Source: Diphasiastrum complanatum
Lineage: Eukaryota > Streptophyta > Lycopodiopsida > Lycopodiales > Lycopodiaceae
Assembly (NCBI GenBank): GCA_029204225.1
Contig: CM055106.1
Location: 48,313,337-48,377,336 of the forward strand
DNA length: 64,000 nucleotides
Direction: 5' to 3'
Shown: positions 37,189 through 47,184 of the stretch, one piece after another
Layout of the letters: each line of letters starts with the position of its first letter
How positions within the stretch are numbered: the first letter of the stretch is position 1
Made by a program: the position numbers and the translations under genes
Notes under the pieces: model-generated
What the model was told of the DNA's origin: nothing
What the model saw: only the letters and a program-made list of their open reading frames with translations
Database searches by the model: none

Positions 37189-37914
37189 TCACTTGCAAAG
37201 TGTCCTTTGATGCCACAATAGAAGCACTCGAGCTTTGATCTATCCTTCTTTTTGCCACTTGAAGAAGCATCCAATTGATCTTGCTCTTTAGACCACTTAC
37301 TTTTGGTTTTGCCCTTGAATTTGCCCTTTGTGAATATAGCATCCTCTTGAAGTGTCGATGTAGATCCACCTCTTGCTTGAAGCCTATATTCCTCATTGAT
37401 CAATATCTCTTGAAGATCCATCAAACTTGACAAAGTCTTTTGAAAAGCAATACTTTGAACAATGTTAGCATGAGCATCCAACAAGCCATTAAAAACAGCT
37501 TGAACAAGCTCTCCTTCCTTAATGCTATCATCAATGCAAGCCAACTCATCATTCAATGCTTTCATCCTCAAACAAGAAAAAATGTGCCTTCTTAGAGTCA
37601 ACACTCTAGAAGTATACTTGGATTCATAAAGCTTCTTCAATGAATCCCAAGCTTCCAAAGATGATGTGCACTTACCAACTTCCTTGAGAAGCTCATATGG
37701 TAACATTCATCTTTATCATGTGTAGAGCCTTCTTGGCCCTCTTATCATACCTCAATTGATCTTGTTGTGTTGTTGGTCTCTCCTCCAAACCTACAACAAT
37801 ATCCAAAACATCATTCATCTCAAGAAGTGATTCCATCCTCACTTTCCACAATGCATAGTTACTTGAGGTAAGCCTATCATTGGCTTCCAACATGACTCCA
37901 ATTGAGGTTGCCAT
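37152..37914 (-). pseudogene. copia gag with zinc knuckle
   Basis: The start MATSIGVMLEANDRLTSSNY leads into NYALWKVRMESLL, the usual copia gag opening. After a frameshift near 37700 the capsid region continues (CTSSLEAWDSLKKLYESKYT, VQAVFNGLLDAH) and ends in a basic linker and a knuckle CFYCGIKGHFASECYKKK (CX2CX4HX4C). The ATG at 37912-37914 is supported because it opens the conserved block and leaves a normal leader to the PBS. Confidence 0.88.
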
Positions 37915-38501
37915 GTAGCAATGACCTGATCTTCTCTTTCAACCTGTTTCAATGCACAAAGCACTCATTTGGACAACAACAAATGCTTTCAAAAGAAATC
38001 ACAAAGATTTGAAACTATCTCAAAAATTATCTTCTAGCACTTCTACCAAGCACATCAACACAGAATCATGGAATCTTGATCAACCTATGATCTAACCTCA
38101 ATCTAATGACTTTTACCACTTCCTAAGATTGAAACACACTCAAATGAAGTCCAACAACCTCACTACCTAGAGATCCAATAAAAATTAGTGTTTTGTCAAA
38201 AACACAAAAGATTGACTATTCTAAATCTACATGCAAATGCTGAAATTTTGATTATGCAATCTAATAGCCACTACTTAGGCTAATCCAATGATCCAAAAAT
38301 CGACCAAATCCAGTATTTGAAATCAGAAATTGGAATTGATCAAGCTGTAAATCTATTTAGGGTTTTCATCTACCAAAGATCCAATCTACAAAAGCAAAGA
38401 ACTCGATTTTGGTGTAGAATCCCCTCTAGCATGCTCTAGCCTTGATATCTTCACCAAATCATTGATAGATCTGATTTCTTCCTTTATAACCTGAAACACA
38501 A

Positions 38502-38513
38502 GCTCTGATACCA
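38502..38513 (-). other. Primer-binding site (initiator Met tRNA)
   Basis: On the minus strand TGGTATCAGAGC, the standard plant PBS complementary to the 3' end of initiator tRNA-Met. It is placed two bases after the LTR end (…CTTCACA) and upstream of gag. This fixes the orientation and the inner LTR border. Confidence 0.92.
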
Positions 38514-38514
38514 T

Positions 38515-39012
38515 GTGAAGGATTTCAAATCATTATGATCCAATCCACTTGAAAGATCTTGGGTTACAAAGAGAAATACTCTACCAATCTTACCAATGTA
38601 GAAAAATCAGCATCTACACACAAAATGAGATGCAAACTCTAATAGAACTCGATCAAACATGAATCAAATGATAAAGCACTATTGCTTTCCGTACAAAATC
38701 AGCAAGCTACTATATTTCACATGTGTGGATCCAAAAATAACAAATATAGATCATTCAACACATAGAATTGCAAGCAATCACAAATATAGTGCACCAATGG
38801 ATAGTAGAACCCAAGAGAACCATGTATAAGCATGAAATGAGATAGAGAAGAGAGAAGATATGTCTCTCCACGAGTTACATCATTTTATAACAGGTCCAAA
38901 CCTTATTTGGCCACTTAACCAAAATGCTAACCCTACTATTTTTGGGTCTAGATTCAAAGTACCCAACATTCAATTTTGAATCTACTCAAACTCGCCTTCT
39001 AACTATCCCACA
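38515..39012 (-). repeat. 5' LTR of the copia fragment
   Basis: The inner border is fixed by the PBS (plus strand TGTGAAGGAT at 38515). The outer border is a guess: a CCCACA at 39012 is compatible with an LTR of about 500 bases, but no second copy is present for comparison. Confidence 0.55.
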
Positions 39013-40329
39013 CTTTCAAAAAATATTTATTCAAATGAAATTTAGACTTTGAGCTTAGATTTCAATACAGTAACAAGCCAAAATCATTAGCTTAACATGT
39101 ATGGCATTCTTGAATTGCCATTAGTAGTATATTTATAACAATTCCTATTTTTGAAAAATTAGAATTTTTAAGTGGGTGAAAAAGTATTATCAAGTAGCAA
39201 TTTTCATATCAAAACACAATGTGTGTGGCTTACCGTGCAACTCAAACAACTGATGCAGTTTCTTACAAGAGCCAATTGTGAAAGATTCAATTAGTTTAAT
39301 CATATTTGCTATATTTCCATATTTGGCATATCGAGGCCAACTTTGTTTTTAGACTTAGAGATTGACTTTTCAAAGAGAAAAAACAAACAACAAAAACCTA
39401 AGCTAACTAAATTTGGACTAGTTTCACTGAAAGTGCCGTAACTTGTTAATTATAGCTCCAAATAAAAAAAAAATAGTTCCTCCGAGAAGCTAGGAGAAAT
39501 GACTCTAATATAAAACAAGAAATCACATAATAGTGAAGATTATTTGGGCTCCAAGGGCCTTTATGGATTATCAAACAATCTAAATACATTCATATTGGCC
39601 TCCACAAAGAGCTACACATGCATTGTGAGACTGACATTTAGATTATATCATTGCAATTGGCTTGCAATTAGAGAAAGAAGAAAGCTGAAAAATATGTCAT
39701 TATAAAACCAAAAAGAGACTTAGTTTAGAGGATTCTTCAAATGAAATTCATTCTCTTTCTCTTCTAGCTCATTTTTTTAAGAACAAGTCCAAAAAGTAGA
39801 AGGAGAAATTACCTTGAAATGAGCTATTTTCAACAAACGCATCATGATACACATAAATAGGTAACAAGATATTAAATCGGACTCTGAAAAATTCAAATTT
39901 CAATCTATTGTCTTAAAGCAAATACTCCAGGAGAACTGCCACAAAGAATTGTAATAAAAAAATAACATGATGACATTTGTTTTGGGACTTTGACCTAAAA
40001 AAGAGTAACCTTTTTTGGTATTTTTTAATGGTCCTAGTTTTAGGCCAAAATCATGGTTTTTTTTAAGGATTCTCTAATTTGCAATAAAATAAAATGTCAA
40101 AAGTGCCTATTTTTATGAAGCACTACAAGTTCTTTTTTGCAAATTTCATAAAACCATCATAATTACATACCGCATAATATTTTAAGACAACACATGATTT
40201 TTGAAAGTCCAAACGCCATCCAAATACAAAAAGTACATTTTCAAAGGAATTTTCACTGATGCCTCTCAGTTTAGAACTTGACATATTTTGAACACTCTGA
40301 TTTTCAGCCGATGAGGTGGAAGACCCGTC
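39013..40329. other. AT-rich intergenic DNA
   Basis: No coding region or recognisable repeat; several A and T runs. Nothing supports a gene here. Confidence 0.5.
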
Positions 40330-41738
40330 TTATTCATCAGAGTCGATTGACATATCGTCCTCAGAATCTACGTCCAATGTTGATAAAAAATCTTGTAAGT
40401 CAACTTTTCTCTGTTGCTAACGAGTTGACGATGCATTAGTCCAAGTCGTTCATTCAGTATAGTTGACTTTCGTAGATGATTGGTCATTGTTAACTCAAAA
40501 TTAAAAGCAAAAACATCTACATCTTGTAAATTCAAATCATCAACCCTCAGTTGGTTCTTTGGCAATCGTTTTCTCTTGCCCTTTGGATCTACTTGCAACA
40601 TTTCAAGTTTGTACCTTCCCAAAAAAGCATTCGTTGAAGTGGTGTGCAACCAATGGACATGTAGTACTTTTGTTTGATTGTTCAAAAACATTGTTTTCTA
40701 AAGCTAAAAGTGCAACAAGACTTCCAATTTGGATTTCATTCAGATCACTGCGCCACTTCATTTTTGCAGCTTTTACACTTTGTCTATTCTTCCTTGAGCC
40801 CACATAAATTCCACGTTCCTCACCTTGCACAAGCTCCAAGAAATCATTATCTCGAGGTAGATTTGAAGGTTCGACAATTGTAGTTGAAGTTTCTAATTTA
40901 TGAGGCCTTTGAATTCTTCAGTTGTTGATGCATGTTCAAGATTGAGCAAACTGATTTTTTGTTCCTCGAAAAAGTCCATCCACCAATGTTGATCAAACTC
41001 ATCAAAAAATTGATAAGCTACTTGAACACTTGATTTCAAAAAACTTAATGAGGCAAATGGGTCAACCTCACGATGCTCTCTTTGTGCTTTTTGTTCTTCT
41101 AGCATGGACTTCAAGGGAGACAACACAACAAGCTTGATTTGACCAGATGACATATTGAGCAAAAACCGTACTTTCTCAACAGGTAACCATGAAAATGAAC
41201 TTGAATATTGTTTTTCCCATAGCAATGTGATCATTACATTTGATTTTGAACTGATGTTGAAAACTAATATCATTAATAGTAGCAACATAACGATTTGTTT
41301 CATTGGACGTCTTAATATGTGTGCCTAATTAACGACACATTTGGCTTTGGCACATTTGATTCTTCAACAATACTCTGAAGAACTGGTAAAGAAAATGCCT
41401 TCTTGCTTTAATTTTTTTTTTCTCTACTAACATGGACAAGTAAGCCAATACAGTTTGATTTTTATTTTTCCTATTTATGGAAGATTATCACCAAATTTGC
41501 AAATTATCTTTTGTATAATGGTGATGGTCAAATTTGGATCGTTTTGAACATTGGGATAATTGAAAAATACTTTCGACTCCAATGTGCCATTAAACACAAG
41601 TGCTCCAAGGAGATGAACCTGAATGAAATCTGCCTCGTTCAATTTATTTGGCACTCTAACGAAATGAGGTAACATCGTTTTCTTCTGATCCATGTCATCG
41701 ATGACAAGGCCCAGATACTGTTGTGGACATTCCATCAT
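40330..41738 (-). pseudogene. Decayed gene resembling DUF7869-type uncharacterised proteins
   Basis: Minus-strand pieces in changing frames. 41738-41475 has QYLGLVIDDMDQKKTMLPHF, VHLLGALVFNGT and DPNLTITIIQKIICKFGDNL, a pattern I associate with DUF7869 proteins (D-G/D-MDQ, then an HxxG motif, then DxNxxI). 41303-40893 has FSWLPVEKVRFLLNMSSGQI and a helical tail. 40839-40603 has MKWRSDLNEIQIGSLVALLA. 40691-40330 has VLHVHWLHTTSTNAFLGRYK and ends, after another shift, in an acidic C-terminus (DVDSEDDMSIDSDE, TAA at 40330). At least three frameshifts and further stops. The original function is unknown; a transposase-like RNase H fold has been suggested for such proteins only as my inference. Confidence 0.5.
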
Positions 41739-41775
41739 GGATAAAGTTCATAGTATGTGAACTAGTCAAGCTAGA

Positions 41776-42130
41776 ATGCTTAATATTGATAATCAACACT
41801 TTTGTTCATCTTATGATCTTGATCTCTATGATCTTTGTGATCTTTATGAGGCATGGAAGCCTCTAATTTTCATCATGGTGCAGCCATCTTTATGCAAATG
41901 GTACTTTCAAATCAGCATGGAGGAAGCACATGGATATAGTGGCAAATTGGTGGAATGCTCTTCAAAGGTGCTGACAAATGATTTCTACCAAAGAAATCTT
42001 ATCATGGATATGGTGAGGGTGCTGCTATGATGGATCCTTTTGCTTGTAATTTAGTTCATATGCATACCAAAGGATCCACTCAAATTTTTTTCACAAACTC
42101 CTTGATCTTACTAGGCTAGTTTTTGAGGAG
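41776..42130 (+). pseudogene. Plus-strand stub before an LTR, copia RNase H end
   Basis: Directly upstream of the plus-oriented LTR, the plus strand reads HMHTKGSTQIFFTNSLILLG then stop at about 42115. This is a weak but positioned match to the C-terminal ADIFTKSL motif of copia RNase H. The preceding frame (from 41776) shows no known domain. It suggests that the LTR at 42131 is the 3' LTR of a plus-strand copia element, otherwise deleted. Confidence 0.4.
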
Positions 42131-42932
42131 TGTGAAAAATTGTCAAAATCTATCTTGGATATTTTTTGTGTTTCTAGTTTGTGAGAAAATATCACATGTG
42201 TGGAGCATGTTCCCACATGTAGAAAAAGTAAAAATAGTTTAGTCATGTTGACTTTAGAGTATCATAAAGTATTTGTATCAAGCACTTGGTGTAGAATCTT
42301 GATAGGGCCAAAATTGGCATAGAGGTCAAAATGGTCAAATCCACATGTAAAGCTTCAATGTCCAAAAGTAGATTTGTGATGCAAACTTGAGGTAGTTAGG
42401 CTTGTGACACATGTCAAGTTTATGTTTGATGAGTGATGCACTCTATGTGGTGGCAAAAGTCAAAGGGTCCAATCATAAGAGAGAGATGTGTTGGAAGGGT
42501 CCAATCAAAAGTGAGGGATGTTGCATCACACATCCAATAGGATTAGAGAGGCTATTTTTAAGGGGTCAAATAGGATTCAAGCATGGACTTTCATTCCCTT
42601 CATTAAGGTATGAGAGATCTATGAGTTTTTCAGTCAATTTGGAGATTTGCCAATTTTGCTTGTATTGTCTTCTCTCTCTAGATGAGCCCAAAAGTGGTAT
42701 TTTATCTCTGTACCCGAGGAGAGGAGCTTGTTGGGACTTAGTTTATTTCATAAAGTCTTCCACACATGTGAAACACCTTTTGGTAATGTATGAATGCATG
42801 TAGAATGGTCTTTTTGCCTTAGATCTTGTTATTGATCTTGGATTTCAATCAATAGGTGATCTATAGTGCATGAGCCAAGTTAGGAGATCAACTTCACATA
42901 TTAGGACATTTCTGCATGTGTGAATTTTCACA
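42131..42932 (+). repeat. Copia LTR copy A, plus orientation
   Basis: About 802 bp, from TGTGAAAAATTGTC to GTGTGAATTTTCACA. It is a diverged reverse complement of the LTR at 45680-46484: the same landmarks appear inverted (the stretch around CAATAGGTGATCTATAGTGC, CATGTGAAACACCTTTTGG, and GGAACATGCTCC as its complement). The termini TGTGAA/TTCACA form short inverted repeats. No PBS follows it. Confidence 0.85.
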
Positions 42933-43225
42933 TCAACCACTTGCTTTCTAAGTAATTTGGAAACATATCTAAGCCATAAATGACAAGTAATATGTCCATA
43001 CTAGAGGCATGATACAAGACAAGCATTATCTTACTCCAACTATGAGATGTAGAAACCTCATAAAAGAAAGATGGTACATCAAGTAATGAAAGAGAAGCAT
43101 GAGAGAATATGTTGAAGTGAATACCACCTGAAACTTTCCTCTCTTTACCATAAAAGATGAGCCATAAAGACTTGGCCATCCATCTTGAAGATCCCCTTGA
43201 AATCATATGTTGAAGAGGCTCCTCC

Positions 43226-43807
43226 TCAAACCTCCTTCACATCTTGATAATCTTCAATAGATATGACTTGAGATGCATATTGAGATGCCTTGACCTCAGC
43301 CCCTTCCAAGGTTGGATGTGGATCTTCATAGAATATGACATCTTTACTCTCAATTACTTTTGAAATAGAGAGTATAAAGGCTTTATAGGCCTCCTTGGTG
43401 GATAAGCATCCAACCATGATCCATTAGCTTGGATCATTCTTCCTCCTTGTTTCCAAGGGAATATGTGAAAAGCAAAAACCTACAAAGACACTAAGGTAAT
43501 CAATCTGAGGCTTCTTGAATAATACTTCATATGGTGTATTTCCTCCAAGAGCTTCATCACTCATCAAAGCTTTGATCTTCAATGAGAATTCCATCTCAAC
43601 ATATGCTTTGAATAATAGGAAATAATCATGCACCATAAATCTTGAAGAGAGAAGATATAAACATGTGTATCTTGTGTGATCATCCTCCTTTGAAAGCTTG
43701 GATTCATAAGAAACATCAAGAGATTTTGCACTCTCTCTTGGATCCAATTTGGAAATGCCTTCATATCTAGATCCATGTGTAAGGATATCATCATCCTTCT
43801 TAATCAC
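43226..43807 (-). pseudogene. copia integrase remnant with internal deletion
   Basis: One frame holds FLLFKAYVEMEFSLKIKALM, matching the integrase core before its second catalytic aspartate (normally SDNGGE). It jumps directly to EALGGNTPYEVLFKKPQIDY and FCFSHIPLETRRKNDPS, which belong well after the catalytic Glu. About 70 residues of the core are missing. The next frame (43417-43226) has SKVIESKDVIFYED, the segment preceding RT. The integrase is dead. Confidence 0.78.
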
Positions 43808-43864
43808 ACACTTATCAGTATGGAAATTGACATCAAGGCCACCATCAAGTAATTGGCCAACACT

Positions 43865-44128
43865 TTAAATATTCTTTGTAAGCTTGGGAACAACAAGAAC
43901 CTTGTGAAGAGATAGAACTTTTGATGATGCAAGCTTCAAGGGAATAGTCCCTACTCCTTCAATTTTGCACTCTTGATCACTTGCAATATATATGGACTTC
44001 TTGATTCCTTCATAAGGCATAATAGAAGAAAAGGAATCCTTGGAGCTACACATATGTGAAGAGGCTCCACTATCAATATACCAAGAGTCACCCTTCTTGA
44101 AGGTGGAAGAGGAGAAGCTTGATGCCAT
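43865..44128 (-). pseudogene. copia protease
   Basis: The sequence SWYIDSGASSHMCSSKDSFS carries the copia protease active site DSGA, followed by IYIASDQECKIEGVGTIPLK and SLHKVLVVPKLTKNI, the standard stretch leading to the pre-integrase motif. The frame ends with a stop at 43865; no WHKRLGH motif follows. The same protease type (ASDQECKI-GIG/GVG) recurs in the 62-kb copia fragment, so the two belong to related families. Confidence 0.88.
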
Positions 44129-44185
44129 AAGAGAGCCTTCTCCATCACTTGCAATAAAGTCTTCTTTATCATGAGAGATGTTGGT

Positions 44186-44935
44186 TTAGTGGCCTTTCTT
44201 GCCACAAAAGAAGCACTTAACATATTTTTTCTTCTTCTTTGAAGTATAATATTGAGAGGTATCATCCTCCTCTTCATCTTGATCTTTTGCTTTGTCCTTA
44301 GAGAAGTGTTGGTGTTGCTTTTTGCTCCTCTCTTTGTGCGTGGCAAATAGAACTTTTCCATCACGATTATGATTCAGTGACAATTTGTCCATCCTTAATA
44401 GCTTGTTCTCATGCCTTGATTCTTCAGCTATTAACACTCCTTGCAAAGCCTCCAAGGTTGGTCCTCGATAGTGACTGGACAAGATTCTCCTATTCATTCT
44501 TCAAGCCATTGAGTATGACTTGGACTAGCTCACTTTGTTTGATAGAATCTCCAATACAAGCAAGCTCCCTATGAATGTCTTTCACTCTCAAAACATAATT
44601 AGTGGCACTCTCATCACTCTTTTGACAACTTTGGAATATTTTATTTCTAAGAGTGAGGATCCTAGAGGTATTTTTGGCCTCATAGATTGCTTTGAGAGTA
44701 TCCAAGCATCCTTGGCCGAAGTACAAGCACCAATCTCTCTCAAAATCTTATTAGAGACATTCATCTTGATATAATGGAGAGCCATCCTAGCTCTCTTTCT
44801 GTACTCAAGTCCTAGCACAATCTTCATCACATCTTGGAGCACCAAAATGAACTCCATTCTAGCCTTCCAAATAAAATAGCTGGAGGCAGATAGTCTCTCA
44901 CTAGATTCCAATAGAAAGGAACCAAGAGATGCCAT
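44186..44935 (-). pseudogene. copia gag with zinc knuckle
   Basis: The start MASLGSFLLESSERLSASSY is followed by YFIWKARMEFILVLQDVMKI, the typical copia gag opening. After frameshifts come TLRNKIFQSCQKSDESATNY and LACIGDSIKQSELVQVILNG (UBN2-type capsid), then a Lys/Asp-rich linker and CFFCGKKGH at 44186, the first half of a CCHC knuckle. The second half is cut by a stop just after the His. At least three frames are used. Confidence 0.85.
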
Positions 44936-45667
44936 GTAATAGTGAATATTTCTTGTGGATTAGACAATAAAGTGTTGCTTCTCTTTCACTATAGGATCCT
45001 TGAAAGGTGTACTACCAACTCCTATGCAAGATCTTGCAACAAAATGTGAGATGGATCTCACTAGCTCTACCAATATCTCTCAAACTAGATCAACCTCTCT
45101 ATATTCAAAGTTTGGGTCAAACTATCTTTGGCATGTGTGAAACACTCAAATAATCCACAAATCACTCTAATACAGTGGAATTGTAAGAAACAATGTGGCT
45201 ATGAACTCAGAAAGTTGACTAGATCTCAAATATATGACATTGGCAAGCCTCTTCTTGAATCTTTTGGTCAAACTAGCAAGATATGATCAAACCAAATGTG
45301 TCCACACAGGTCTAGGTGCCCTACCTAACCCTCTTCAAAAGCTTATAACTTTTGATTGGCTCTACCAAATGGATTGAAACCAATTGCTACAAAAACTAGA
45401 CAAGACTAGCTTTCAGACAAGCTGTCTAGCACCAAATTTGGCTTTAACTTGGAAGAAAACTTTCCAAATGAAGTTGGATGTATTTCACACGTTCCTGAGC
45501 ACTGAATTCTGTATAGTACCTGAAATGATTCAATCATTATGATAATGAACCCTCTTGATCCAAATTTTCTTGAGATAGCATGGGAGATGCAATCAACACT
45601 CTCTAGATCTTGATTTTCATGAAAATTTTGAAACTATGAATGATAGATGCATCAAAAGCTTAGGTAG

Positions 45668-45679
45668 GTTGTGATACCG
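45668..45679 (-). other. Decayed primer-binding site
   Basis: Plus strand GTTGTGATACCG corresponds to GCTCTGATACCA with several changes, directly next to the LTR start at 45680. It marks the inner end of the 5' LTR of a minus-strand copia element. Confidence 0.6.
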
Positions 45680-46484
45680 TGTGAAAATTCACACATGTGG
45701 GAATGTCTCAATGTGTGAAATTGATCTCCTAAGCTTGGCTCATGCACTATAGATCACCTATTGATTGAAATCCAAGATCAATGACAAGATCTAAAGCAAA
45801 GACCATTCTACATGCATTCATTCATTACCAAAAGGTGTTTCACATGTGTGGAAGACTTCATGAAATAAACTAAGTCCCAACAAGCTCCTCTCCTCGGGTA
45901 GAGAGAGAATAGACCACTTTTGGTCTCGGGTAGAGAGAGAGTGTAATACAAGCAAAATCCACAATTCTCAAATTTGACTCAAAAACTCAACTTAGATTAT
46001 GATTGGAAAGAGGAGTACATATAAAACTCGTGGAGATCCTTCCTTGCATCCAATTGCCCTAATCCTAGCCTCCCTAATGCTATTGGATGAGTGATGCATC
46101 CATCTTGCAATTCTATTGGACCCTTCAAAAGAGTATCTCAATTTTGGACCCTTTGACCAAAGCCAACACTTTGACTTGATCACTCATCAGATTACATCTA
46201 GACAAGTGTCACAAGCCTAACTAGTTCGTTCACCTCTTACACTACTTCGTCCCAATAGAGGCATTACATGTGGATTTGACCAATTTGCCATCTATGCCAA
46301 TTTTGGCCCTATCATAACTCTACACCAAGATGCTTCACATAAAAACTTTGTGATACCCCTAAAGTCAACATCATAAACTATTTTTGACTTTTTATACATG
46401 TGGGAACATGCTCCACACATGTGATTTTTTCTCACAAACTAGAAACACAAAATAACCAAGATGGATTTTTTACAATTTTTCACA
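45680..46484 (-). repeat. Copia LTR copy B, minus orientation (5' LTR)
   Basis: About 805 bp, plus strand from TGTGAAAATTCACACATG to ACAATTTTTCACA. The internal border is fixed by the decayed PBS. It contains short GGTAGAGAGAGA repeats near 45895-45945, shared with the partial LTR at 50.6 kb. It matches LTR A in inverted orientation. Confidence 0.87.
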
Positions 46485-46486
46485 CA

Positions 46487-46650
46487 TATGGATGGGGAAC
46501 TTTTCAATGTACCTGGAATAGGAGACTTCAAGGTAGAGTGGCATTTGGCTAGTGATCTGAAATCTTTAAAATGTATGTTCAATGTTTCCCATGGACCAAC
46601 CTCCAAAAATCCATGTTTAATGGAAATTATATGGTGCCTCATTTTGTAGA
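46487..46650 (+). pseudogene. Fragment of an uncharacterised protein gene
   Basis: Directly after the LTR, the plus strand reads MDGELFNVPGIGDFKVEWHL then ASDLKSLKCMFNVSHGPTSK, a compact motif of the kind (VEWHLA-DLK--KC---HG----PC) seen in large uncharacterised, possibly transposon-borne proteins. The frame ends at 46649. No neighbouring exon was found. Assignment to any family is tentative. Confidence 0.4.
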
Positions 46651-46884
46651 AAATCATATTGGGAATGAGTGCCTTTAGTTGAGTGGCCTACACACTATTG
46701 CCACATTTTCAATACCAGGAATCGTGACACAAATGACTACTAGTACAACCTTAGAAAACAAGTTGCTCGACCTTATATTCTTGAATCATAGAACCCTCCT
46801 GCCTTGGCACAACATCAAGGTGCCTACTCCAACCACCACCAAGATTGGCTTCTCCATCCATATTCAAGCCTAAAAGCAAGGAAT

Positions 46885-47180
46885 GGTCGTGGGAATCCCA
46901 CAATTCCCAATAATAGTAGCCAAGATTAGTTGAAGTCAATGATGATCCCTACTACATGGAGGTAGATGTGTTAGAAGATATTGCTATGCACTTCATAGAC
47001 GAATAAAATGGTGAATTGATTTTAGAAAGCAACGAGTGGTCGTGTGAATCCCTTGAGCACTAGTAGCTCCCTAGCAATGGAGCTTAGTGGAGTTAGAGAT
47101 GATCCCTAATACACAAAGGTACATGTGTTGAACAATATTATTCTCATGCATTTCATAGATGGAGAAAATGGTGAACTGAA
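46885..47180. repeat. Imperfect direct repeat, 153-bp period
   Basis: GGTCGTG(G/T)GAATCCC begins two blocks at 46885 and 47038 that share GATGATCCCTA, GGTA(G/C)ATGTGTT, ATTTCATAGA-type and AATGGTGAA segments. Two diverged copies inside an old gypsy remnant. Confidence 0.7.
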
Positions 47181-47184
47181 CGTA

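Larger units (their letters stand above)
36556..39012 (-). mobile_element. 5' fragment of a Ty1/copia element with PBS and LTR
   Basis: On the minus strand the order is LTR (from about 39012 down to 38515), PBS, about 590 bases of leader, gag with zinc knuckle, protease, pre-integrase region and the first part of integrase. It stops near 36556 (KSHRLPYTRS in a shifted frame). RT, RNase H and 3' LTR are absent. Family: Ty1/copia, because protease is followed directly by the GAG-pre-integrase motif WHKRMGHLNFKSL. Confidence 0.88.
42935..45679 (-). mobile_element. Degraded Ty1/copia internal region
   Basis: Minus-strand copia order from the right: decayed PBS next to LTR B, gag (44935-44186), protease (44128-43865), deleted integrase (43807-43424) and a piece of the integrase-RT linker (43417-43226, WMVGCLSTKEAYKAF-like and KVIESKDVIFYED). 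RT and RNase H are not recognisable. The region is closed on the left by an LTR in the wrong orientation. Confidence 0.82.
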
